Shown piece by piece: positions 20,472 through 30,078 of a DNA stretch of 42,153 nucleotides. The notes beneath the pieces were generated by a model. The model was not told where the DNA came from. It saw only the letters and a list, made by a program, of their open reading frames with translations, and ran no database searches. This DNA is from Chalciporus piperatus (taxonomy: Eukaryota; Basidiomycota; Agaricomycetes; Boletales; Boletaceae). Every line of letters begins with the position of its first letter. Position 1 is the stretch's first letter. The stretch lies in contig JBBPTG010000211.1 of the NCBI GenBank assembly GCA_038093975.1, positions 1 through 42,153 on the forward strand, given 5' to 3'. Both the position numbers and the translations under genes were made by a program.

Positions 20472-20925
20472 TGTTATAGTATTTAAAAACTTTTCAAACT
20501 TTTGCCTACAACGGTATTCGAACTCTGGACTTTGTCTACAACTTAGGAGTCAAGCCGGATTTATCTTAATCCGCTCCGGTAGTCCCTGTAGCATTACATA
20601 ATCTATTACATAATCAGGTCACGTGACAAAGGTCCAGACTCAGAAGAGTCAGCAATGATGTGATGGCCTAGACCCTAGTCCGTGCCTGGTACCTTTTCTT
20701 ATCGTCGTACCATTCACCTTATCTATCTTTTCCTTTGTGTTTTCCTTATTTGGCTGTTGGTCTGTGCGCACTTCTCAATAGTATATAAGTAGCCCTGTAC
20801 TTGTCACAGACCCCAGTCTAATCCATTTGTGACTTCACCGTCATTAAGTTTTAGTACTCAGCATATCCTTCGCATAGGCTTAGTCTTGCCTAAAAGTCCC
20901 CGCCGTGTTGTGAGAGATCATAACA
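20472..20925 (+). repeat. 5' LTR of Gypsy-2 copy 1
   Basis: 454 bp, TGTTATAGTA..GATCATAACA. Contains a TATATAAG box at 20782 and the palindrome GTCACGTGAC at 20618-20627. Confidence 0.94.
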
Positions 20926-20927
20926 CT

Positions 20928-20945
20928 TGGATTAGACTTGAAAAC
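20928..20945 (+). promoter_or_regulatory. Candidate primer-binding site of Gypsy-2 copy 1
   Basis: TGGATTAGACTTGAAAAC begins two bases after the LTR, starting with the TGG expected to pair with a tRNA 3' CCA. The tRNA is not identified. Confidence 0.5.
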
Positions 20946-21624
20946 ACCGCCCGGACTCTAGGGCTAAAGAGTTGGTCGTTGACCGTTGGTGTACGTGACA
21001 CACTAAGAGAAAGCAACTCTACCCACTGCTGCATATACGGTTGTCCGCCGTCTAAATACGGATAAAGTTGCTGTTCCCCATAGTGCACAAGGGGCTCTTT
21101 CGTGGTTCGAGACGTCTTGGGGTCTGCGCAAGCACTAGCCCTCTGACTGTAGACACCACGCAGGTTTGTGTGATCACCTGTTGACATCACACATTCGCCT
21201 TTTGGCTATTCATTTCGTTTGGGCCAGCCTTTAGTGCCCCGTCTCTGTTACCCTCGTACTATAGTATTTTGTTCGAAGACCGGATTGGGATCGTGCCCAA
21301 TTGCGAAGGACGACAAGGGAAAAGCGCGTCGCTGCCCCCTTGGCTGAGTCATACGTAGCAACGTAAGCCGGCAGCACCGCCGAGGTACAAAAATAGAAAA
21401 ACAATAAATAAATAGTATATTGTATTACGATAGCTTTCGCTGCTGCTCGAAGACAGAAGTTCGAGAGTAGTATATGTGCAAAATCCAAACAGATCTTGGG
21501 AAACAGGTCTGCAAAGATTCCGATAAGCGTTGCAGGTATTACCTCCGCTCCAAAAAATATTTTCTTCGTCCTCGTGTCTGTCAACCCCAGAGAACCTTTG
21601 GAAGATAGGGCTCAGTAAGGTTAT
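20946..21624 (+). other. Untranslated leader of Gypsy-2 copy 1
   Basis: About 680 bp between the primer-binding site and gag. Only short open frames are present, and no recognisable motif was found. Confidence 0.6.
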
Positions 21625-22974
21625 ATGTCAGCAGAGCTATACGATCAGGAACCACAAGATCAAGATTATCGATCTCCCCCACGTCACTTTCCATCTTCAT
21701 CAGAAAGTTCTTATCCTCCTACTCCCCGTCCCGAATCTCCGATGGAAGACCCACGTGATCCCATCGTTGCCCTCACCGCCGCTCTGAAGGCGCTCCTTTC
21801 AGACAATTCGGACTCCGTGTCCAAAAAGGTTGCCGACCCTGGGAAATGGGATGGTGACCGCACCAAGTTCCGTTTGTGGTGGGCGCAGGTTAACGCCTGG
21901 CAGTCCATCCACACGTGGAAAAATAACAAGGTTCTGTGCCTAGCCGTTCTCTCACGGTTAGAAGGAAAAGCGGCTGGGTTCGCCCAGATGACAATAGAAA
22001 AATGATCTCGATACGAGCTACTACCACCGCCGCCAGTGCCGGAAGTAGAAGGAGTAGAACCAGCATTGAAACCGGTTCGGGAACCCTTGGGACTAAAAGC
22101 GTCGCCCACGTGGACAATATTTTCACATCTCCTTAAATCACATTTTCAAATAGACGTTCTCGCTCATGAGAGTCTTAGAAAATTGGAAGCATTGAAGCAG
22201 GCTGGGAAACCTGTGGACATCTTCCTCCAGGAGTTTGAATTGTTGAAAGCGGAATCAGAGATAGAAGATGCTCACGCCAAAGAGCTTCTAAAGAAGGCAA
22301 TAGATTACAAGATCTATTATCAGGCGCAAATCAACACCAATGTTGATGAGCAAAATTTAACCAATACAATCGACACCTACCGAAAGTTAGGTCGCACGTT
22401 CGAGCGTATCGTTGTTGAACGCGGTGCACCAGTTCGTCAGGCACCCGCTCCTGCCCCCAGGCCTTCTTCTTCGTATCCATATCTTCCCCCTCGCTACCCG
22501 ATTGCATCACGTCCGCTCCCACGTCCCCCCGCTCCGTATGCGGCCCCCCGTTTCACTCCCACAGGCACACAGCCTGGTCGTGGAGCCCCAATGGATCTGT
22601 CGGCACAGCAAATGCCAAGACCGCCGGTTCGCTGCAATTGTTTCAATTGTGATCAGCCTGGTCACTTTTCTAACGTCTGCCCGAAAGCGCGCCGTTCCCG
22701 TCAGAGACAAGTGGTTATGTGGGATCCATATTTGCAACAATATGTTGAGACTTCCCTGCCGTTTGACAACCGGCAGATGCCCTTCGCAGGTACCATCCCT
22801 GCATCCTACCCTCCCCAATCTTCCCCCTACCCCGCTGGCCCGTCCACCAGCACAAGTTACATGTCACATCAAGCGGCATACACCAACCAAGAAGCAGAAG
22901 CGTACTGGCGCGACCGTATTGAGTCAGAAGCTAAGGCACAGGCAGCCGAAGCTTTAAAAGGAAGCAGCCGATGA
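21625..22974 (+). pseudogene. Gypsy-2 copy 1 Gag, interrupted by one stop
   Basis: Starts at the ATG at 21625 (MSAELYDQEPQDQDY). A capsid-like segment (KFRLWWAQVNAWQSIHTWKN, FQIDVLAHESLRKLEALKQ) is interrupted by TGA at 22003-22005, after which the same frame is open to 22974. A proline-rich linker (RQAPAPAPRPSSSYPYLPPR), RGAPMDLS and a single zinc knuckle CFNCDQPGHFSNVC follow. The stop is likely a former tryptophan codon, but copy 2 does not cover that position in this window. The gag stop overlaps the pol ATG as ATGA at 22971-22974. Confidence 0.85.
22953..22959 (+). promoter_or_regulatory. Candidate -1 frameshift site, Gypsy-2 copy 1
   Basis: TTTAAAA lies in the gag frame as T TTA AAA, 12 bases before the gag TGA. 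Pol is in the -1 frame and open from here. The motif is conserved in copy 2. Confidence 0.6.
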
Positions 22975-25900
22975 GAGAGATGGGTTCTCAAAGGCACAGA
23001 CTTAGTTTACCAAAGGGTTGTATTAGTACTGGGCCTCATGTTTCGTTTGACAATACATTTTCTTCTTCTTCTGAAAGGGCGTCCCTTAGTGGCGTGGCGA
23101 CAGAAGTAAAACAATTCATGCTTAATTCCCTTAAGGTAAATTATTCGAAAAAAGAAATCCCATCAAAAATACATGTAAGGAATCAGAATCGGAAAAACGA
23201 GCTGGATCTCGCTATTACCATTATGTACGATAAAGGGGAGCAATGGAAGAAAATGGAGTTTGCCGCTCTGTTGGATTCCGGCGCAACCGAAACTTTTATA
23301 GATAAATCGTTCTGTGAGCGACATGGTTTGACACTGGAAGAACTTCCTTTTCCTATTCCAGTGTACAACGCCAACGGCTCAGAGGGAGCGATAGGCGGTG
23401 TCACTCACAAGGTTTCACTTGTTTTGGGACATAATGGACATTTTGAGCATATGGACGCTTTTGTTTCTGTACTTGGCACTCACCACATGATCATCGGCTA
23501 TGATTGGCTTGAGAGGCACAACCCTGAAATCGATTGGGTGGCCAAACGAGTACGATTCACACGCTGTACGGATCAGTGCAAAGTAGTTAATTACCATTTG
23601 AATCGTTCTTTTTCTATTCGTCGAGTGTTTGAGGCGGGGCTCACCGAGAAAGTCCCAGTAGAACTCCACGAGTACTTAGACGTCTTCTCAGAGCAAGAGA
23701 GTGAGCGTATGCCTACCCGAAAGGCGTGGGACCACGCAATAGATCTCAAGCCTGATTTCGTTCCCAAAAAGAGTCGGGTGATTCCGATGTCCGAACAGGA
23801 ACTTGATGATGTCAAAAAGTTCATCGATAAGGAGTTATCGAAAGGATATCTTCGTCCGTCGAAATCCCCTCAGACATCTCCTGTTTTCTATATTCCTAAA
23901 AAGGACGGTAAAAAGAGATTAGTTATGGATTATTGTTACGTAAATGAGGGAACTGTCAAGAATGCTTACCCTCTTCCCCTCATTTCCAGACTTATCGACC
24001 AGCTCAAAGGAGCTGATATGTTTACAAAAATGGACCTTCGTTGGGGTTACAATAATGTTAGAATAAAAGAAGGCGACGAATGGAAAGCGGCTTTCGTTAC
24101 TCCATTCGGCGCTTACGAACCTGTCGTTATGTACTTTGGACTTACAAACTCTCCCCCCACGTTCCAACAAATGATGAATGATCTATTTAGCGATCTTCAT
24201 GGGGTTCTCATTATTTATATCAACGATCTCATGATCTTTATGTTCGGAAAAACTAGAGCAGAGCACTTAGAAATAGTTAAAACCGTATTGCAACGTCTCA
24301 GAGAGAACGATCTTTACGTAAAACCAGAAAAGTGTAGCTTTGCTGTGGATTCCGTAGATTTCTTGGGAATGGTTATCTCCCAGAAAGGCGTAGAGATGGA
24401 CACTTCGAAGGTGCAGGCTATTTTGGATTGGCCAGCGCCAACTCGGTTGAAGGGTGTTCAATCCTTTTTAGGATTGGCTAACTTCTATCGATGTTTCATT
24501 CAAGGCTCCGCTGGCATTGCTCGTCCCTTGAATGACCTTACCAAAAAGGACACACCATACCGGTGGGGACCGGAGCAACAGCAAGCTTTTGATAAGCTGA
24601 AACAGCAATTCACTACCGCTCCGCTTTTGGCATATCCTGACCACTCTAAAGAAGTCAGAGTGGAAACGGACGCTAGTGATATTGCAACGGGAGCTGTGCT
24701 CTCGGTTAAATGCGATGATGGCCTCTGGAGGCCGTGTGCCTTCATTTCCCATTCCTTTAGTTCTGCCGAGAAGAACTACCCGGTTTATGACAAAGAGCTT
24801 CTAGCTGTCATTCGGGCTTTGCAGGAATGGAGACATTATCTAATGGGTCGAGAACATTTCGAGATTTGGACAGACCACAAGAATCTTGAATATTGGAAAT
24901 CTCCCCAAACTCTGAGCCCACGTCAAGCACGCTGGAACGCGTTGCTCTCAGAGTATAATTACTCGATTATTTATAAACCGGGTTCTACAAATGGAAGGGC
25001 TGATGCTTTATCTCGTCGAGAAGATCACGGAGAAGCGGATCCTGACCATAATAAAAATATTACTGTCCTTCCTGCTTCTGTTTTTATTAATACGGTTACT
25101 CTTTCTTCACCTATTTACGACGAAATACAAAATGAATCAGAAAAAATAAAAAATGATACTCTAGATGGCTTCGTTTTTGACGAGGGGTCTATAGTATTTA
25201 AAAATGACAAAAACAAAGTTTTCGCTCCTATTTCTTTACGTACTAAACTACTCACAATCCTTCATGATTCTCCTATTGGTGGCCATGGTGGCCAAGGACG
25301 TACTTTGCATCTGGTTACTCGTTATTTCTCGTGGCCTGGTGTCACAAAGGACGTTAAAACTTACGTAGAACATTGTCAGACGTGCGCCCTCACGAAGGGA
25401 AAGTCAACTGCACAAGCTGGCAAATTAATTCCCCTTCCCGTTCCGAAAGAACCATGGAAGGATATATCTATAGACTTTACCACGGGTTTTCCCAAATCAC
25501 GTGGCTTTGATGCTATTTGTGTAATTGTAGATCGCTTCTCTAAAGAAGTAGAGTTTATCGCTTGTAAAAAGACAATTTCTTCAAAAGAACTAGCTATTTT
25601 ATTTAGAGACAATGTTTGGTGTAGACACGGACTTCCCTCTTCGATTGTTTCAGATCGAGGACCGCAATTCGCATCGGAGTTTACTTCGCAGCTTTGCACC
25701 CTTCTAGGAATAGAACAGAAGCTGTCAACCGCTTATCATCCCCAAACCGATGGCCAAACGGAGCGTATGAACCGAGAACTTCAGCAGTATCTCCGCGCTT
25801 ACGTGGCTAAACGTCAAACAGAATGGGCTGATTGGTTGAAGATAGCGCAATTCCATCATAATTCCTCCCTTTCCACCGCTACCGGAACGATCCCCTTCGC

Positions 25901-26609
25901 TATCACAAAAAACTACTTCCCACGCATGGGATTCGAAGGCGATTCATCTCCGGCTGGTACATTCTTAGAGAAATGTGGAAAGGCACACAAAGAAGTAGAG
26001 CAGGCGTTAGAAGAAACTCAGAACCGGATGAAAGAGCAAGCGGACAAGCATCGGTCCGAAGCTCCAGATTATCAAATCGGAGATTTCGTTATGTTATCCA
26101 CGGACAACCTCAAACTACCTTATCCTTCCAAAAAGATGACGCAAAACTAGATCGGACCTTATCAGATCACCAAGGTCCTTCCCAATGCAGTCACACTAGA
26201 CTTGCCCAATTCCATGCATATCCATCCCACGGTTAACGTCAAACGGGTCAAACCGGCTAAAGAACCGTTGGAAGGGCAACCGGTCCGTCTTCCGGATCCG
26301 GTAATAGTCAACCAAGAAGGAGAAGAAGAGTACGAGGTGGATTACGTAGTAAAGTCTCAGGTTAAACAAGGACAATTAGAGTACCTGGTTCATTGGAAAG
26401 GCTGGGACATATCGGACCGTACATGGGAAAAGGCAGCGCATTTGTCAAATGCACCCGAAGCTGTCAAAGCTTTTCACAAAAAGCACCTGTCCGCTCCACG
26501 CCGAATCAACATGACCATGGGAAACTTCTCTGCCTTGTTTCAGAAATACGAAAATCTGACAGAGGTTCCTGTGCGGAAATTGCCGAATCGCCTGGAATGT
26601 GATTCCTAG
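22971..26609 (+). pseudogene. Gypsy-2 copy 1 Pol (protease, RT, RNase H, integrase, chromodomain), inactivated
   Basis: Polyprotein that would process Gag-Pol, copy RNA to DNA and integrate it. Residue numbers count from the ATG at 22971. Protease LLDSGATETF is near 101-110. The reverse transcriptase has intact motif A TKMDLRWGYNN (D355), but the catalytic YxDD reads YIND (N418). RNase H has VETDASDIATGAV. Integrase has the zinc-binding H..HC..C region (CQTCALTKG), DFTTGF, SDRGPQFASEF and TDGQTERMNREL. A TAG at 26148-26150 replaces the tryptophan of NWIGPYQI seen in copy 2. The same frame then continues to a chromodomain (YEVDYVVKSQ, YLVHWKGWDISDRTWE) and stops at 26609. Chromodomains of this clade bind modified histones to steer integration. 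Confidence 0.9.
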
Positions 26610-26620
26610 AGAGGGGATAG
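26608..26620 (+). promoter_or_regulatory. Polypurine tract of Gypsy-2 copy 1
   Basis: AGAGAGGGGATAG directly precedes the 3' LTR; it would prime plus-strand DNA synthesis. The same tract is present beside the LTR of copy 2. Confidence 0.75.
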
Positions 26621-27074
26621 TGTTATAGTATTTAAAAACTTTTCAAACTTTTGCCTACAACGGTATTCGAACTCTGGACTTTATCTACAACTTAGGGATC
26701 AAGCCGGATTCATCTTAATCCGCTCCGGTAGTCCCTGTAGCATTACATAATCTATTACATAATCAGGTCACGTGACAAAGGTCCAGACTTAGATGAGTCA
26801 GCAATGATGTCATGGCCTAGACCCTAATCCGTGCCTGGTACCTTTTCTTATCATCGTTCCATCTACCTTATCTATCTTTCCCTTTGTGTTTTCCTTATTC
26901 GGCTGTTGGTCTGTGCGCACTTCTCAATAGTATATAAGTAACCCTGTACTTATCACAGACCCCAGTCTAATCCATTTGTGACTTCACCGTCATTAAGTTT
27001 TAGTACTCAGCATATCCTTCGCATAGGCTTAGTCTTGCCTAAAAGTCCCCGCCGTGTTGTGAGAGATCATAACA
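26621..27074 (+). repeat. 3' LTR of Gypsy-2 copy 1
   Basis: 454 bp, the same length and ends as the 5' LTR, with about 17 substitutions. It is followed immediately by GAAACAGATTCATTGACCTC, an exon of gene X. Confidence 0.94.
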
Positions 27075-27531
27075 GAAACAGATTCATTGACCTCGGCTGT
27101 TCAGGCGATCAGGCCAACTTGCCGAAGAACATCCATTGAAGCTCTTACCAGCAGCCGATGAATCCTGTTGCCTCAAAGGTGGCATGGGGAATGTGAACTC
27201 TGTTCTTGGCATTCCTGCGGCCGTGCTATCTTCTGTCTAGGGAATGTCATCTGAATCTCTCCCAACATTTCCCCTGACATACCTGAAGAAGAATCACCAC
27301 CTTCACTGTCAGAGATATTGGCTATGATTGGTTGTGAATCCCTCGGAGAATCTGCAGACATCCTTGTGTCTGCGTCGGCCGATGATGATTCGCTTGAAGT
27401 TGCCATTCTCTTGTCTTCGCTGGATTCCGGCTCTGTGTCATTGTCAAATCCTAAGTCACTCAGGGGTGAGTGTTCCTAAGATAATTTTCGGCTGACAACT
27501 TACCTGCGAATCTTACTTGCTTTGGTGCCAT
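27075..27531 (-). pseudogene. Gene X, 5' exons, cut by the Gypsy-2 LTR
   Basis: I do not recognise this protein. It starts at the ATG at 27531 (MAPKQ). After an intron (GTAAGATTCG..CTTAG) comes an acidic, serine-rich segment (EHSPLSDLGFDNDTEPESS, SSADADTRMSADSPRDSQP). Further exons are less certain, including PRTEFTFPMPPLRQQDSSA, then an intron GTAAGAGC..GAACAG and 22 bp of exon (27096-27075, AEVNESVS) before the LTR. The same exon, with one difference in 25 bases, occurs at 37095-37074, where the rest of the gene follows. It is divergent from gene W, about 300 bp away. It may be composite-element cargo. Confidence 0.5.
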
Positions 27532-27828
27532 GTGTATGTTGCAAAATAGTCAAGGACAGACCAGGGGAGATAGAACCCATCGGCTGAGCCTAATCAGATC
27601 AATCGGATCAACAGCACCTGAGACTCCAGTTTCCCATGTCACCTGCTCCCTATGAGAATGCAAGTACATTTCCAGCTCCGCTCACCCAACTTGGACAAAC
27701 ACATTACGTCACTTTCTATAGCTTTTATTCTCGGCCGTCACTCATCCACAACCTTTGAACACTTCATTTCATCTCGCCTCCCTAACACCCTGCTCGTCAC
27801 CTCTTCTCTACTCGTTATCCATACAACC
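27532..27828. promoter_or_regulatory. Divergent intergenic region between genes X and W
   Basis: About 300 bp separating two divergent start codons, and so a likely shared promoter region. No specific box could be assigned. Confidence 0.35.
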
Positions 27829-29258
27829 ATGATGTCCGCTCAGAAAGCCAACAACTCTGCTCAAGCTCTCGCCGAGTTCCTCAAGATCACGATTGAGGCC
27901 ATCATTCAAAGTGGCGAAGGCCGAGGGAGCCGCCTGTCAAGCTCGGAGTTGGAGGCTCGCACCCAAGACTGGGAGAGGAGAGTGGATTCGATGAGGGCGG
28001 CATTGGTGCGTCCAGACTACTCCCTCCTATCCTACCCTATGCTCACTTTCTCACTCCCCACAGCATCGTTTTCGCCCGATGGCTGAGGCTGCGACCATCA
28101 TCCCTCCCATCGTCATCGCTGCGGACATCAGGATCCCCAGCCGCACCAACGTTAACAGTTGGCCGGTATGGGAGTCCATCCTCCATCCTGGCGACTCCAT
28201 CCAGTTCCACCACTGGTACCGGCCATCTGAGGCCGCTGACTCGACAATGCCCCCCCCTGCCACTGCTGAGTTGCCCACCACCCTGCCTTCGACGGCTCCT
28301 CGCATCACCTCGCCGCTGCCAGCTCGTCAAGGAAAGGGTAAACAGAGGGCTATTGCAGTCGAGTCAGATGAGGCCGAGGAGCCAGAAGATGACCCAATAG
28401 AGCGGCCGGTCTCCTCAAAGTCCTCGAGGCCTCGCCCGAAACACACCAAAGTGTCAGCACCATCGGGCCCATCGCTGCCCTCCCTCCCTTCGATCGTCGT
28501 GCAGACTCAACGCCCACCACCGCAAGCACCCAAGCCGGCTCGTCTCCCAGTCCCAACCCCAAAGACACCGTCTCGCCCCTGCCGCCACCTGCCTATGATG
28601 CAAACACAGGCTCAACAGGAACGGAACAAGGCCGAACGAGCCAAAAACACTCAACCCGGCTCGTCCCATCCCTCCCCTGCCTTGGCTGCTGCCGCCTCAG
28701 GCAGCGGCTCCGTTCTACCCCCTCCCCCAGAACACTCTCCATGTGACTGGTGTGTCACCATGGGTCGGGACTGCATTCCGCATCCCCCTGGAGCGAGCCG
28801 CAATGCCTGCATTCCCTGTTTTCAGGAAAAGCAGAGGTGTTCGCTCACAATGGCCCATCCAAGATGCCCAGCTTTGGCCCCATGGACGGATCTGCCTGCC
28901 ACCCCAGGCCCCTCCACCAGGCCGAAGAGCACTCGCCAAACCAGGGTGGCAACAGGCAAGGGGAAAGGCAAGGAGACAGCGACGGCTCCTGAGGACGACG
29001 ACTCCGACGACCCATTAGCCATGGAGCAGACCAAGCGGCTGGAAGACAAAGGGCAGGCAGGCCGGAGCACAATGAAGAAGAGACCAAGGGCTCAGTCGGC
29101 ATCAGAGGAGCCGAAGGCGAAGAGGGTGAAGCCAAGTGAGTTCATAGGTCATTCAGGTCTCTATGTGACGTTAACATAGTCTACCAGCCCCAGTGGTCGA
29201 GGTCCCGACCTTCCGGCAGGTCATCTCGAAGGTCGTCAGAGAGCAAGGACACCTTCCA
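27829..29258 (+). CDS. Cysteine-cluster protein (gene W), 3' end lost at the Gypsy-3 junction
   Basis: Function unknown. Exons are 27829-28005, 28064-29135 and 29188 to about 29258, with introns 28006-28063 and 29136-29187 (the latter with a GTTAAC branch-like word); the phases fit. The N-terminus is helical (MMSAQKANNSAQALAEFLKI). WPVWESILHPGDSIQFHHWY follows. A long proline- and serine-rich region leads to the cysteine cluster (CDWCVTMGRDC, then CIPCFQEKQRC). Basic tracts (GKGKGKE, KKRPRAQ) come after. The third exon (PVVEVPTFRQVISKVVREQG) runs into Gypsy-3 sequence, so the C-terminus is missing. The layout matches gene Y at 10.3-11.0 kb. A DNA- or RNA-binding role is plausible but not shown. 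Confidence 0.6.
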
Positions 29259-30074
29259 GGTATCTTGGTGGTCGCTCGTCCGTCTGGATAGAGGTATGGT
29301 GCCAGTCCGTTGTCGTTGCGAGGCAATATGGTTACGTTCTGCACGAAAGAACACTGCTTCTTCCTCATCGTTCAAAGGGGAGCTAGACGCGGAAGGTGTC
29401 GACGAGGGGAGAGACGAGGTAGAAACTCCGATGACAGGGGTTGGAGATTGAGCCGCAGAGGCAGATTCTCTGAGGTAACGGTCTAGGTCATCCAAAAACT
29501 CCGGCATCCGCAGCTCATAGAGAGCAATGCTGAGGTTGGTAATTAAATCACCGTGGATATTGCGGAAGGAGGCAGCTTCTGAATGAGCTTGGTGAACCGT
29601 TGTCAGGGAAGGAGGAAGATTGGCAAGACGGGATGCTTGCAGGTAGGCACGGTAGAGGGCAAAGAGGGGTGATCCCAGGTCAAGGTGGGCGCCGATGGGT
29701 ACAGAAAGACGGGAGTCAAGTAGGAATTGGGACATACGGTCCATGACGGCATTGTCCATCAACTCGTCACGAAGACGATGAGCGGTGAGTGGTAACTCGA
29801 TGGGTAAGACTCTGACAGTGGGAGCAATATGAGTGGGGGCATCTAAGTCTTCCTGCAAGACTGGCCACCCAGCGGAGTTTAATGGGAGACCAGTGGTATT
29901 CCATCCAGCCTCAGCGACGGTTGGACTAGCGGGTTCGGGGGAAGAGGGACGAGTGGGTTGAATAGGTAGAGAACGAATAGGTAAACCAGGGGGGTAAGTA
30001 GGAGAAGAAGAGGAACGAGATAGAGAAGAAATGGAAGACATAGTGGTAGACGAAGGGGTAGTAGGAGCGGACAT
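29181..30074 (-). CDS. Extra ORF downstream of pol in Gypsy-3 (ORF3), C-terminus fused to flanking DNA
   Basis: A 297-codon frame whose ATG at 30074 lies 4 bases after the pol stop (TGAAACTATG). It is not part of the usual gag-pol set. It has a Ser/Thr/Pro-rich N-terminus (SISSLSRSSSSPTYPPGLPI). A likely folded, helical middle follows (LRDELMDNAVMDRMSQFLLD, LFALYRAYLQASRLANLPP, LITNLSIALYELRMPEFLDD). A second Ser-rich stretch comes next, then EEEAVFFRAERNHIASQRQR. There is no signal peptide or transmembrane segment, so it is not an envelope. The last ~25 codons are probably antisense of gene W, so the true C-terminus is missing. Its position suggests translation by reinitiation after pol. Confidence 0.55.
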   Translation of the reverse strand: MSAPTTPSSTTMSSISSLSRSSSSPTYPPGLPIRSLPIQPTRPSSPEPASPTVAEAGWNTTGLPLNSAGWPVLQEDLDAPTHIAPTVRVLPIELPLTAHRLRDELMDNAVMDRMSQFLLDSRLSVPIGAHLDLGSPLFALYRAYLQASRLANLPPSLTTVHQAHSEAASFRNIHGDLITNLSIALYELRMPEFLDDLDRYLRESASAAQSPTPVIGVSTSSLPSSTPSASSSPLNDEEEAVFFRAERNHIASQRQRTGTIPLSRRTSDHQDTWKVSLLSDDLRDDLPEGRDLDHWGW

Positions 30075-30078
30075 AGTT

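Larger units (their letters stand above)
20472..27074 (+). mobile_element. Gypsy-2 copy 1: chromodomain Ty3/Gypsy element with two LTRs, inactivated
   Basis: A 6,603-bp element with 454-bp LTRs at both ends, a primer-binding site candidate, gag, pol with a C-terminal chromodomain, and a polypurine tract. The two LTRs differ at about 17 positions (roughly 4% by eye). Flanking 5-mers do not match (GTGAG or TGAGT before, GAAAC after). The left flank is Gypsy-1 protease and the right flank is gene X, so it is not a simple insertion. It carries two stops and a mutated reverse transcriptase catalytic motif. Confidence 0.92.

Noticed and set aside
29181..29258. Last ~25 codons of Gypsy-3 ORF3 as genuine element protein
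   Set aside because: The same bases read sensibly as the third exon of gene W on the other strand, so this part is probably flanking DNA.
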